Shown: piece after piece, positions 35,748 to 46,620 of the stretch
How the letters are laid out: the number at the start of each line of letters is the position of its first letter
Numbering within the stretch: position 1 is the stretch's first letter
Translations under genes and position numbers: made by a program
Notes under the pieces: model-generated
Told to the model about the DNA's origin: nothing
Databases searched by the model: none
The model's input: only the letters and a program-made list of their open reading frames with translations
Source: Physcia stellaris
Taxonomy: Eukaryota; Ascomycota; Lecanoromycetes; Caliciales; Physciaceae
DNA: 64,000 nucleotides
Assembly (NCBI GenBank): GCA_018902385.1
Contig: JABSSW010000005.1
Span: 310,001-374,000, forward strand
Direction of reading: 5' to 3'

Positions 35748-36512
35748 GACAAGCAGATGGAAGTGTTTGCGAGCAGGTGCGCTAAAGTCTCTGCAGAGCA
35801 ATTAAGGAAGCAAAAACGGGAGGTCGATCACAAGTCCGTGTGAGTATTATTGAAGTCGACGAAAATAATTGAGAGATGCAAAATATTCGAACTAGGTAGG
35901 ACTGTTAGCGTTGGACGCGTAAACATCGCGTGACGTCAATGGAACGGATGATGATCCGGTGCTGCATAGGGCATCGGAAACGATCCCGGCAAAGGAAAAG
36001 CTCCCGGAAAATGCCCTAGAAACGCTGTGCCTGCTCAGGGGCCTGAGTAGCTACCGTAGAATTGGTGTTCTACAACCGAGCATATATGGTTGCAATCCAA
36101 TTTGAATTTAAATCCTGCTCATCCAAGACACGAAGAAGACAGAATCTTGAATAGCTTGCAGCGATACTGAAGGCTTGAAATAGACAGGAATTAACGTTGG
36201 AAAAGGCCCAATGAAAGCTACAGTACACAACAAGTACGAGTATTTGGAATTGTGGTGAAAGATCGTTCCCATTTTCAAGGAAAGCCTCAATAGAGAGCAG
36301 AAATGACAAACACACCAGATCGCCGTAATCGAGAGGCAGCGACGTTTCGCAGCCTTACAGCGAATGGAGACGCGTGGACACAAGCCAGGAAGGCGTCTCA
36401 GTCCCGAGATGATAAAGACCAAAGTGACAAGATACGAGTTGATGTAGAAAGACTGGATGCAGACTTGATCCAGTCGCCAAATGACCGCCTCTCAATCGTA
36501 TACGGAGTACCA
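35748..36512. other. Intergenic, nothing recognised
   Basis: Promoter side of the oxygenase pseudogene and the 3' side of the Cys-array gene. Short frames only. Confidence 0.5.
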
Positions 36513-36798
36513 TCAGTACTTGTGTACTCCGTTCAGGTTCTTCCCACCCTTCACGCCGGAGCAGTCATTGCAGCTCACACAGCCTTCGCAATCCTTGCAG
36601 TTGTTGCAGAAAGTACAGGACGTGCAATCGGTGCCTATAGTAACGATGCGTGAATCAGGCCTGATCTCCTGGGTAATAAGATTCCGCAAAGGCGCACGTA
36701 CATGCGTTGCAAGAAGTGCAATTCTTGCAACCCTGGCAGTTATTGCAATTCTCATTGCCGTCCTCATCTTTGTTCGGAGTAATGGTGATTTGAGTCAT
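36513..36798 (-). CDS. 72-residue protein with 14 cysteines at every third position
   Basis: Two minus-strand exons, 36798-36702 and 36634-36513. The 67-bp intron has donor GTACGT and acceptor ACTATAG. The start region is MTQITITPNKDEDGNEN; then cysteines stand at residues 18, 21, 24 and so on through 57 without a break, and the protein ends GVKGGKNLNGVHKY. The array is encoded half in exon 1 and half in exon 2, which are in different frames; only this splice joins them and it keeps the three-residue register exactly. That is strong evidence that the gene is real. Intervening residues are mostly N, D, T, S, G, K and E. No signal peptide or membrane segment. I do not recognise the family. Possible roles are metal binding (metallothionein-like) or a disulphide-bonded solenoid; both are inference. 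Confidence 0.75.
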
Positions 36799-37172
36799 GC
36801 TGTAAGCAATTGGAAGGGTGTTGGGATTGAGCAGGTTCGGGAGGAAGATGACACAAGAGAGGGTTCATGTTCTTTTTGGCGACCGGAAAGCTTCCAACCC
36901 TGACCCTAGATATCTTGGCGACGATGACATCGTTCGATCATTTGCTTGAAGATCTAAGGTACCATGTTCTGGTGTACCAGCCTCAATTAAGGTCGTATCT
37001 CCAGAAGAGCTCTCAGCATGATTCTCAGACCTAGGCTTTCGCCTGCACTCATATCAAGAAACCCAAAACCCTCTCATCCGCACCACATTTCTTGCCAATC
37101 GCTGGACTAGCACGACGTTCATCATTTCAACATCTTCCCAGCAGACAAGCGCAACGCTCACGGTTCTCGACA
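36799..37172. other. Divergent promoter; possible targeting-peptide exon of the PrpD gene
   Basis: Lies between the Cys-array gene (-) and the PrpD gene (+). An ATG at 37018 opens MILRPRLSPALISRN, an Arg-rich presequence-like peptide, in a frame different from the PrpD frame. The PrpD frame itself is open upstream of 37173 (from about 37092) with Arg/Ser-rich sequence but without an ATG. Confidence 0.4.
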
Positions 37173-38807
37173 ATGACGGGAACCAAGGCTCAAGCCGACT
37201 ATGCCCTTCACAAACCTGAAGCTTCCGTTGGTGGCGGGAGGGAGTATGATCCGGAAATCAAGGACATCGCGGGCTACGTCCACAATTACAAAATAGACTC
37301 CGATCTTGCTGCAAGTGCACCTGTATCAGTTCAATCTTGACACAAAGCTGAGATTGTGCCACTACAGCTTGAGACTGCTCGGTATATCTTTCTCGACACG
37401 ATCGGCTGTGGCCTCGAAGCTCTCCAATTCAAAGAGTGCACCAAGCTGCTGGGACCTGTCGTCGAGGGTACCGTGGTTCCGCATGGCACGCGAGTACCAG
37501 GTACACCATATATTCTAGATCCGGTCAATGGCGCTTTCAATATCGGGGCAATGATACGATGGCTGGACTACAATGACTGCTGGCTAGCGGCAGAATGGGG
37601 TCACCCTTCAGACAACTTAGGAGGCATCTTGGCTGTCGCGGATTGGGTCTCGAGGACTAATCGTGCCGGGGGCCAGGTCGGAAATGGAACAATCCTAAAG
37701 ATAAGAGACGTTCTCGAAGCAATGATCAAAGCGCATGAAATTCAAGGATGCTTGGCGCTAGAAAACTCCTACAACAAAGTTGGATTAGACCATGTGGTTT
37801 TGGTCAAGGTGGCGACAGCGGCGGTAGTTTCGAGGATGCTTGGATTGTCAGAAAGGCAGACCGCTGACGCCATATCGCAAGCATGGGTTGATGGGCAGAG
37901 TCTCAGGACGTACAGGCACTCACCAAATACCATGTCAAGAAAATCTTGGGCGGCCGGCGATGCCTGTCAAAGAGCTGTCAATCTTGTCCTGAAGGTCTCG
38001 AAAGGCGAACACGGCGTGCCTACAGTCCTGTCTGCGCCAGTATGGGGCTTTTACGATGTACTTTTCAAGGGCAAGAAGTTTGAAGTTCAGAGGCCATATG
38101 GTAGCTATGTGATGGAGAATGTTCTGTTTAAAGTCTCCTACCCGGCCGAGTTCCATTCTCAAACGGCTATTGAGGCCGCCAAACGCATTTACGCCGACCT
38201 GGAGAAGCGAGGGAAATCGGCCAAGGACATCAAGGACGTAACCTGCCGGACTCATGAAGCCTGCATTCGAATCATTGACAAGCAGCACAAGCCGATGGAA
38301 AACTTTGCTGATCGCGATCATTGTGTTCAGGTATATGACCCGGCAATATAGCTTTCAGCTCGTTACTAACAGGTACAATAGTACATGGTTGCCGTCATGC
38401 TCGTATTCAATCGTCTAAAGGCCACAGATTATACCGATGGCTCGGAAGCCGCGACATCAGAGCTGGTGGAATCACTCCGAAGGCGCATCAGCTGCAAGGA
38501 AGACCCCGAGTTCACCAAAGCCTACCACAACCCCGACATGCGCACCATCCCCAATGCTCTGACTGTCACCCTGAATGATGGGACAGTCCTTGAGGAGGAG
38601 GTTGTGGAGGCACCATTAGGTCACAGGTTGAGACGAGAAGAAGCGAAACCCGAGATATTAGCCAAGTACAAGAGACATTTAGGGCCACATTTCACGGACG
38701 CCAAAGTACAAGAATTAGTCGCTCTAGGCAATGACAGGGAGAAGCTGGAGAATATGGGCGTAGACGAATATATGGATATGTACGTCAAGGAGAAGATGGA
38801 ATGGTAG
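37173..38807 (+). CDS. MmgE/PrpD family protein (2-methylcitrate dehydratase-like)
   Basis: Exons 37173-37310, 37353-38330 and 38382-38807, 513 residues. The protein has the fungal methylcitrate dehydratase pattern: [10 protein letters not shown] near residue 60, then R-W-L-D-Y-N-D-C-W and [14 protein letters not shown] around residues 110-135, and the C-terminal PEI...KYKRHL block. These enzymes dehydrate 2-methylcitrate in the propionate-detoxifying methylcitrate cycle, usually in mitochondria. The first intron is best read as GC-AG (GCAAGT...CTGAG, 42 bp); a GT alternative would leave only 33 bp. The start at 37173 gives no clear presequence, but upstream in-frame sequence is Arg/Ser-rich and the ATG at 37018 opens a presequence-like peptide one frame off, so the true start may be upstream through an unseen exon or a lesion. 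MmgE/PrpD members also act on other substrates; the neighbours leave this open. Confidence 0.85.
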
Positions 38808-39186
38808 TCGGGGAGGAACTGTTGAAGTGGAGAGTTGATGCACGTTATGGAAGCTTGAGCCAGGAATTTGTACATAGCAGAAAGCAGACCGCCCAAAAGA
38901 ACGGGCCCAAAAGTACCATGGATCCATTCGAGTTGGAGTATCCATACGTATCTAAAGGACGATGATGTCTCCTTGCCCGACCTTGTCCGAGCGTGGTTGC
39001 TTGGCACAGGACGCGACCTCCGCTTCCGAGATGTCTCTTTCGCGTGAACGGAGATGCACTGTCTGTGCCCATTACGATATGGAGTGATTTAAAGCGAACC
39101 TGCGCTCTCTGGCGCCTTTCCTCTAGACCTCAACGTCTTGTTATTCTGAGTTGATGGGCTAGTCGTACAATCATCAAGCATTCAAC
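38808..39186. other. Intergenic, nothing recognised
   Basis: 3' region of the PrpD gene and promoter of the glutamine-synthetase-like gene. Confidence 0.5.
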
Positions 39187-40956
39187 ATGCCAAACTCCAA
39201 AAACAACCCCGAGATCACTCTCGAATCCCTACCCAAGCTCCTTGAAAATGACACCAAAGTCAAAGTCGCTGGAGTCGATGTCGATGGTGTTCTCCGCGGC
39301 AAGATCATGGCCAAGAGGAAGTTTCTTTCAATCGCCGCCGAAGGCTTTGGCTTCTGCTCCGTCATCTTCGGCTGGGACATGCACGATCAGACATACTTCA
39401 AAGAGCTCAAGATCAGCAACAAGGACAATGGGTATAGAGATGTTATCGCTGTGCCCGATCTTAGCAGCTTCAGGAGGATCCCATGGGAGGACAACGTTCC
39501 CTTCTTCCTTGTCAGCTTCAATGATCCAGATACAGATGGAAGACTCAGCGCGTGTCCGAGGAGCTTGCTGAGGACCGCGTCAGAGAAGATAGAAAAGAAT
39601 GGGATGGTCGCATTGGCTGGAGGTGAGCAATGGCAGTCTACCACTATCGCCTGCCCGATCGCATCCCCTTCAAGTGCCTATCCAGCATTGCTGACCTCTA
39701 TTCAGCCGAGTATGAGTTCTACCAGTTCCGGGCACCCTCTGATCCAAACACACCTTCCGGCCAGCGCAACTCCTCTGCTACGGCTAGATTCTTGAAGGAG
39801 AACCCAGTCAACTCTCTTCCGCACTTAACGGAGGGCATGTTCGGCTACAGCCTCACAAGACCAATCCAGAATCAGGACTATTACTACGGAGTTTACGACG
39901 CGTGCCAAAAATTCAATTGTGGGATAGAAGGATGGCATACAGAAAGTGGACCTGGGGTCTTCGAAGCAGTAAGCAAGCCAAAGCGCTAGAGGAGCTCGTA
40001 ACGAGGCATACGCTCATGTAGTACCCACATCATAGGCTCTGGAATACGGCGAGATCAAAGCCATGGCCGACAAAGCCTCTCTCTTCAAGTATGTCAATAT
40101 ACCCCTTGCCCCTTCTCGCTTCCACAGAACCAGACGCTAACGCTCTCCCCCTCCCCCTAGATACGTAACCAAATGCATCGGCAGCAAGCACTCCATAACC
40201 CCCTGCTTCATGGCCAAGCCCCGCGAAGGCCTCCCCGGCAACAGCGGCCACATGCACATCTCCCTGACCTCCACCACCACAGGCGCCAACCTCTTCCACC
40301 GCTCCGCCCCAGACCCCTCCCCGGCTTACCCAGACCTGCAGCACCTCTCCGACCTCGGCCGCCACTTCCTTGCCGGCCTCCTCGACGGCCTCCCCGACAT
40401 CATGCCCCTCCTCGCGCCCACCATAAACAGCTACAAGCGCCTGGTCGAAAACTTCTGGGCCCCCGTCACCGTCTCCTGGGGCCTGGAACACCGCGCCGCT
40501 TCCATCCGCCTCATCGCGCCACCTACCTCTCCGCCCAAAGCAACGCGCTTTGAAATCAGGGTCGCGGGCGCTGATGCCAATCCGCATTATGTGCTCGCGG
40601 CGATTCTGGCGCTGGGGTGGAGGGGCGTGGAGAAGAGGTTGGAGATTAAAGTTCCGCCGCTGGGGAAGGGGGAGGATGTGGGTGGGGAGAGCGATCGGGG
40701 GGTTAGGTTGGCGAAGACGCTGAAGGAGGCGAATGAACGGTTTATGCGCCCGGGAGGGGTGGCGAGGGAGGTTTTTGGGGATGAGTTCGTGGAGCATTTT
40801 GGGGGGACGAGGGAGCATGAGATTAGGCTTTGGGAGGAGGCTGTTACGGATTGGTATGTTTTTTTGGACTCTTTTTACCTTTGTAGCTGTTCTTTGGTTT
40901 TGGTTGCTGATCTGGATGCGACTAGGGAGGTTAAGCGGTATATTGAGACTGTTTGA
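39187..40956 (+). CDS. Glutamine-synthetase-like enzyme (type I fold, gamma-glutamyl ligase)
   Basis: Five exons: 39187-39622, 39706-39968, 40036-40088, 40161-40853 and 40926-40956, giving 491 residues. The N-terminal beta-Grasp part includes V-D-V-D-G-V-L-R-G-K, the middle has AEYEFYQF and the E-S-G-P-G-V-F-E-A segment (metal-binding acidic residues), then PGNSGHMHIS (glutamate-binding His) and RFEIRVAGADANPHY (ATP/phosphate site), closing with V-K-R-Y-I-E-T-V. This is the bacterial-type GS-I-like group found in fungi, related to the ligase domain of FluG and to GlnA3/GlnA4-type glutamyl-amine ligases, rather than the eukaryotic GS-II that supplies glutamine. It likely joins glutamate to an amine or amino compound. 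It follows the PrpD gene by 379 bp and runs toward the SDR gene. The long antisense frame at 40030-41103 is a shadow. Confidence 0.87.
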
Positions 40957-41279
40957 GGGGATTTGATGGGATTCGTTCTGATATTCATGGATTTCGCATG
41001 TTTGAGCTATGCACCCCCTTCCCCCTTGAATCCCAGCCCCCGACCACATCCATAAGCAGGAAGAGAGAAGGAGAACATCTCTGCCCCATACCAAAGCCCC
41101 CACGCTGTAAATAACCCCCCAGCTCTAACGCCAGATAATTGCCACCATCATTCAGCAAGCAGAATAACTCGCAAAGCCATCTAATTCCCCCTTTCTATCT
41201 ATCAAAAACTCCGTGAAAATCAATACCGAGGTCGTGAGGTTTCTGTTTCGCGTATTTGGAATAAGGTCGGATTTGGGAG

Positions 41280-43006
41280 TTAGCGGGCGAGGTTCGTCGG
41301 GGCCGTCGTTGCGGGGCCTTCGGGTGTTACGTAGGCCTGTTGGAGGTGGTGGTTAGTGTTGGGTTTTTGGGGCTTTGGATTCTTCGCTCTCCCGCTCTCT
41401 CCCATGTCGCTCTTATCACCCTCTTCCCCCCCCAAAAAGAATCAACAACGGCAAAAGGGCATCAAGGAGACCCTCCCCCCCTCCCAAAAAGGAGTAAAAG
41501 GGTGAAATGAAAAGGCAAAAAGGGCAAGAAAAGGCAAAGGGAAGAAGGAAAAAGGAAAAGAACTCACCTTGGTCATCCCCCCATCAACGACGAAATCGGT
41601 CCCATTGACGAACCCGCTCTCGTCGCTGGCCAAAAACACCACCGCCTGCGCCACCTCGATCGCTTCCCCGAAGCGGCCGGTCGGGAAGTGGATCTCGCGC
41701 CGGTGCCGCTTGGCCGCGTCATCGCCGAGCCAGTCTTGTAGGAGGGGCGTGCTGGTGCGGCGAGTTAGTAAGTAAGACTCAGGACTGTTCTTTGCGTCCG
41801 GTTTTTTTCTCACTCTCTCGAACTGGAGGAAGTAGAAAGACATGTGGAGGGCCACGCAGATTGGCAGCCCGTGGAGAAGAGGACGTCGCAGCAGTCGGGA
41901 AGAAAAGGGGAGATGGTAAGGTCAGGAAGTCCGACGAAAGAAATTGGGACTCACTTCAGCGGCGCGGGACAAAGCGCATTAAACCTATACCCCTCCCTCG
42001 CATGCACGATCGCCAGCTCGCGCGTCATGGCCAGCACGGCGCCCTTGCTGGCGGTGTAGGCCAGCTGCGGCGTGGCGCTGCCCACGAGCGCGACGACCGA
42101 GGCGGTGTTGATTATGCTGCCGCGGGGTTTGGAGTGTTTGCGGAGGGAGAGGAGAGCGTGCTTGCTGCCGTACCAGACGCCTTTTACGTTTATGGAGTGC
42201 GTGAGGTCCCAGATTTTTTCTGGGGGGAAGGGGGTTAGTTTTGGGGAGTGGAAAGGTAGGAGGGAGGGAGGTAGGGAGGGGGATATTGGGAAAGGAGAGG
42301 GAGAAAGGGGACGGGAGGCTGATTCCACGTAGGGAGTTATGGAGCATATGAACAGGGAAGAATGCGTCCGGACTCCATCTCTACCAAGAGCTGGGAGGAA
42401 GATATTGAAAAGCACGGACTCACCAGGTGTGTCGATAGCATCCGCATCATCAGCATGCATGATCCCCGCATTGTTGAACATGATATCCACGCCTCCCCAG
42501 CTATCGAGATGCTCTACGGCCGAGGCGACCGAGGCTTCGGAAGTGACGTCGCAGTGGAAGGTCTCGAGACGGGGATGTTGGGGTACGATTTCGTTCACTT
42601 TGGCGATTGCTTTGGCGAGGGCGGGTTCGGAGATGTCGGCCATGAGTACGGAGGCGCCTTCGCGGGCGAAGAGGATCGTTGTTTCGAGGCCGATGCCGCT
42701 GGCGAAGGGCGTTAGTAGGGGAAGAGACGTTTAGAAGACGGGGGATTTAAAGCGCGATATGTTATTAAAAATGATAATACGAAAGTCATTTCAATACTGA
42801 TGACAATTGATACTTTGAATCAGAGGAGATTCCAGTACAGCAGTACAGTGAGCTTCACAGAAATCTGATCTTAAGAGTACTAGATATTGGAACTACTCGG
42901 AGCACCGGAGACAAGGACAATAACCGTATCTAAGTAGAGTTCTGATTACATACCCTGCAGCGCCTGTGATGATGGCATTCTTGCCTTCAAGACGTCCCTT
43001 GGCCAT
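41280..43006 (-). CDS. Short-chain dehydrogenase/reductase
   Basis: Five minus-strand exons: 43006-42954, 42698-42424, 42219-41955, 41751-41568 and 41336-41280, giving 277 residues. NAD(P)-binding T-G-A-A-G-G-I-G is at 14-21, N-N-A-G follows, and the catalytic triad residues S150, Y164 and K168 (Y-T-A-S-K) are present. The tail NGTDFVVDGG plus AYVTPEGP is the usual end of this fungal SDR group; an Asp (MAD) after beta-2 favours NAD over NADP. All four introns are 203-255 bp, far longer than the 45-90 bp typical here, and carry G/C-rich low-complexity sequence. It is convergent with the GS-like gene (323-bp gap) and co-directional with the three genes upstream. Substrate unknown. Confidence 0.88.
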
Positions 43007-43421
43007 ATCGAAGATTGCCCGTGTTCGAAAGGCTGCAACACGACCAGCAGAAAGAGAGGCGAGCCCAGATCAACAGACCCCGCAAAAAGCCTACTGGTAG
43101 TACCCAGAGATGGCTATTCTTTGTTGTGGTGAATGTTGAATTCACCACCGATGTCGTGAGCAGAGATTACTTGTAGATATCAGACAGATGTCAGATATCG
43201 GGGTCGCCGCCAACGCTGCTGCAAGGAGTTAAGCTGATAATAATAGGGTTAGGGCTAATTTCAATGGTTACGTCATCACCCGGCTTGTGCTCCCAGAATT
43301 GCTCCAAATATGCTTGTAACAGCTCATTCGAAGGTCATGTTTCTAGAGATGGCTTTTCTTCAAAGAAACCCCCTCATTAATATCATTATATCAATCAAAG
43401 AAACTTGATTGTTGTTTTTTC
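43007..43421. other. Intergenic, nothing recognised
   Basis: Promoter of the SDR gene and 3' region of the alcohol dehydrogenase gene. Direct word repeats CAGATATC/CAGATGTCAGATATC occur near 43180. Confidence 0.5.
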
Positions 43422-44611
43422 CTATGTCTGCATCTCGTCGATTCTATTTTGCAACACAAATCTATATCTTGCTTTTCCCTTCTCCATTTCCGACAGCACT
43501 GTATTCACGTCTTCCATAGGTCTCACTTGAGTCCACGCCTTTATGCCTTTTTCAGCCGCCAGGTCCAGCATCTGCCTGATATTGCCGGGATTTGCCGAAT
43601 CGCTAAAGGCAATACTTGTGCCATTCAACACCAACGTCATCGCATCCAGTGACGGCAAAGGCTCCTCCGGTATACCCACCTGACAAAAGCGACCCTTGGG
43701 TCGCAACAACCCCAAATACCCTTGTAACGGCATCCCTGGACCAGACACCGTACAAATGATGAGGTCCAACGTCGATGCATGCCGTTCCGTCCAGTCCTCC
43801 TGCTCGGCCGTAGCAATGTACTCATTTGCACCAAGCTTCAATGCATCTTCACGCTTCGACTGACTCCTTGACAAAGCCACCACCCGCTCACACCCCATTG
43901 CCTTGGCGAACAAAACCCCGAGATGTCCCAAACCACCAAGTCCGACAATCCCGACGCGAGTTTTCGGCCCAGCGCCATGTTCCTTGAGCGGCTCGTACAC
44001 GGTGGATCCTGCACAGAGCATCACCGCTGCGTCTTCACTCGCCAGTCCATCCGGAATCGAGAAGACGCTATGGGAATTGTGGCGGCAACAGTCCGCGAAT
44101 CCTCCATAGGAGATGCTACCGTTGGGGTAACGATCCCCGTATGTACCGACCCGACGTTGGCAGTAGTTTTCCTGCCCATTGGAGCAGCACTCGCAATCCT
44201 GTTGGCGGCAGGTGTAGCCTTGAGGGCCGACGCCCACACGGTCTCCGAGCTTTATCCCTTCCCGAGCCTGATTACCTACGCGAACGGCAATTCCGACAAT
44301 CTCGTGGCCGACACAACATGGATACAGAGTCTGCCCCTAGCAGTGCGTAAGAACTGACTGTCAGTTTCCACTTCTCCCTAACAGTCAAGCATGACCAACC
44401 GAAGAAGAGAAGGATCATTTAAATTAGGTTAGGTTTTGCTTACCCAGCCACTGCGCAAGGTGTGTATGTCCGAAGCACAGACGCCGCAGTGCGAGACCTT
44501 GATATCTACATCTGTTTCTTCCCACGCTTTCGGCTCGAATTCTTGGTACTTTAAAGGCGAGGTCGCGTCTGTGGCCATCCAACCATGGAAGAAAGCGCCA
44601 TCGCCCCCCAT
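43422..44611 (-). CDS. Zinc alcohol dehydrogenase, cinnamyl-alcohol/NADP ADH type
   Basis: Two minus-strand exons, 44611-44444 and 44336-43422, 360 residues. The 107-bp intron (GTAAGC...GCTAG) lies in G-W/G-Q, inside the usual LRSGWG segment. Catalytic zinc ligands are C42 (S-H-C-G-V-C), H67-E68 (G-H-E-I-V-G) and the Cys of MLCAGST; the structural zinc Cys group is C-R-Q-Q-D-C-E-C-C...C. The nucleotide-binding G-L-G-G-L-G-H-L-G follows, with S-R-S-x-S-K after beta-2, the arrangement of NADP-dependent members. This group reduces aldehydes (cinnamaldehydes and aliphatic or branched aldehydes, as yeast Adh6/Adh7). The start at 44611 gives MGGDGAFFHGW; a later Met at 12 is also possible. It belongs to the minus-strand run with the SDR and pyrroline-5-carboxylate reductase. 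Confidence 0.92.
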
Positions 44612-45074
44612 TATCGCTGAAGTTATGACGTAGGCGAAACTCAGGTAGGTGAAGGCCAAAAAATTTAAAGGTAAGCGAAGGCTTTTCTTTCTCTATGCTA
44701 GAGGCAAGTGGGCGAAAAGAGGAACTGTGTGGAGGCACTGAGGGTTTATTCTGGTCTATGAGTACATGCACTTGTGACTGGTCGTCAGTGTTTTTAGGGC
44801 GAAAGTATTGATGCCTGTTAGGAGAAAGTCGGTTCCAGAGACATAACCTTTACTACTTACGCATAACAGACCATCCACACGAACGCATAGGTCTGCAGAC
44901 TCACTGCACTGATAGCATAACTGACTATTACCTTCTAAAGTTTTGATTGGACCTTAATTTAGGTCAAGATTTGGTCGTCTTATGATCACTTTACCTTTGT
45001 ACAGTTGTATTCCTTTTCATTTGCTAATCTATAACTATTCTAGTGCAAGGTGCTAGCAATCAAGCAACTGAAGA
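44612..45074. other. Intergenic, nothing recognised
   Basis: Promoter of the alcohol dehydrogenase gene and 3' region of the P5CR gene; AT-rich from 44940 to 45040. Confidence 0.5.
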
Positions 45075-46144
45075 TCAACCTTGCTTATCGCCCAACATAC
45101 TGGCAGCTGCCGTGCATCGAATTAGAGCATCAGCCACTATGCCTCGCAAGCCTTTCCGCTCCAGCTCTAACAAGCCCTGAATTGTGGACCCTCCCGGGGT
45201 TGCTACCTTCTCTTTGATCTCCTCTGGTTTTTGGCCAGCGAGTATCAGCTCTGCTGTTCCCTTCATGGTCTGTGCGGCCATGATCTGGGCTTCTGATCGC
45301 TTCAGGCCGAGTGCAACGGCCCCACTTTGTAGGGATTCAACGAAAAGAGCAAAGAATGCCGGTGTACTACCACAGAGCGCCGTACAAGCGTCGAATTGGG
45401 CAGCAGTGATATGGATGACTGTGCCAATGGCGTTGAAAAGCCATTCAACCAGGCGATTTTCGGATGGCGTAGTGTTAATACATGAGGTTACAACAGTTGT
45501 TGAAGAACGGACCAAGGATGCGGTGTTTGGCATAGCTCGGACAATGGATGTCAGATGAGCTGTCTCAGTATGTGCTGTAGCTCCATTGGCTTTGGCCGAG
45601 ACTCTTGACGGTGTCACCTGGTCTAGGACCTCCTGAATATGTGGGATTGTCACGCCGGCAAGAATGCTGATGAGCAGTTTTCTTTGCAGCGCTTTCTTGA
45701 CACCCGGCTCGCCGATGCAAGCAGCAAGATCTTGGGGCTGGCAACCGAGAAGAATGATGTCTGCTGCCTGCACGGCACGGACATTCTCGCCCTGAAGGAT
45801 CGTGACCAGTGATGAGTGCTGGAGGTTGGCCAATTCTTTCCGCAGCCGTTCTGCAGATTCCGGCGTTCGGACACAAGCAATGAAGCGCGTTGGCTTTCGT
45901 ATGTCTTCATCGTGCTCGAGAATGGCATCCGTGTCTTGGTGGTTGGCCGGATTGTCCGATGGGGTTGTCGAGGTTTCTTGTGGGAAAGTGGAGAGCAAGC
46001 CGAGCAGGATTGCTGAACCAAGGGTACCTTTACCATCGTTAGCAATGCCTGGAAAATCGCACCTTTACCCAAGGAGAGCATACCACATCCAAGGATCGTC
46101 AACGTTGTTGACGGGACACCGGTCATCCTATTCTCGAATGCCAT
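45075..46144 (-). CDS. Pyrroline-5-carboxylate reductase
   Basis: Two minus-strand exons, 46144-46084 and 46027-45075, 337 residues. The 56-bp intron (GTATGC...GTAAAG) rebuilds the nucleotide-binding G-C-G-T-L-G at 19-24. Further hallmarks are the S-I-V-R-A-M-P-N-T segment, D-A-C-T-A-L-C-G-S-T-P-A-F, and the C-terminal signature with A-T-P-G-G-S-T-I-Q-G-L that includes the proline/P5C-binding Gly-Gly-Ser-Thr. The enzyme reduces 1-pyrroline-5-carboxylate to proline with NAD(P)H; relatives act on other cyclic imines. A loop of about 30 residues rich in N, D and T follows the first Rossmann strand. Fungi usually carry a housekeeping copy elsewhere, so a copy beside PrpD, GS-like, ADH and PhyH genes may be pathway-specific; that is inference. 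Confidence 0.9.
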
Positions 46145-46620
46145 CTGCTGGAGTTTGGGAAGAAAGGAAGTCCTACACAACCGTTCCTGGACCCCGCCCA
46201 CGCCGAAGAACCCCGCATAGAGGACTCCTGCATAGAGGGCTGCGCAGGGTGGTGTGTCATGAACTGGTATTGCAAGTTTCATATTCGTACACACCCCACC
46301 CAGGTTGCCCGCATAGAGTTAGCGGAGAGGTGGGCTGCAAGCTTCAAATTCGTGCAAATCTGCGTCTATACTGCCTCCTTGCATACCAGCAAAGGAAGCT
46401 AAGGTGCTCTAATGTGAAGAAACCATGCACGCTACTGTGTATGCGTGTACACGGGGTATTGGTGCTCAACGTGCGTCTCCCCAAGCACACAAAAGGTCGA
46501 CTGCCGAAGTTGCCCCGTTACGGACTCCGTACTAGCTATGAACTGTTCCGACGAATCATCAGTCCAATTTTGCCTGGCACGATGTAACACTACAGCCACA
46601 TCACTCTTAAACGCACCAAT
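46145..46620. other. Intergenic with short GCATAGAG repeats
   Basis: CCCGCATAGAGGACTC, CTGCATAGAGGGCT and CCCGCATAGAGTTAGC recur between 46210 and 46325. No gene recognised. Confidence 0.5.

Noticed and set aside
36481-36903. 140-codon + strand frame with a hydrophobic segment over the Cys-array gene
   Set aside because: The hydrophobic stretch is simply the complement of the Cys codons (GCA/TTG runs), whereas the minus strand gives a spliced gene with an unbroken C-x-x register.
40030-41103. 357-codon minus-strand frame antisense to the glutamine-synthetase-like gene
   Set aside because: The + strand encodes recognised glutamine-synthetase motifs with correct splice sites; strong C-ending codon bias makes long antisense frames common here.
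45802-46587. 261-codon + strand frame over the P5CR gene
   Set aside because: Antisense of a well-supported spliced reductase; no domain.
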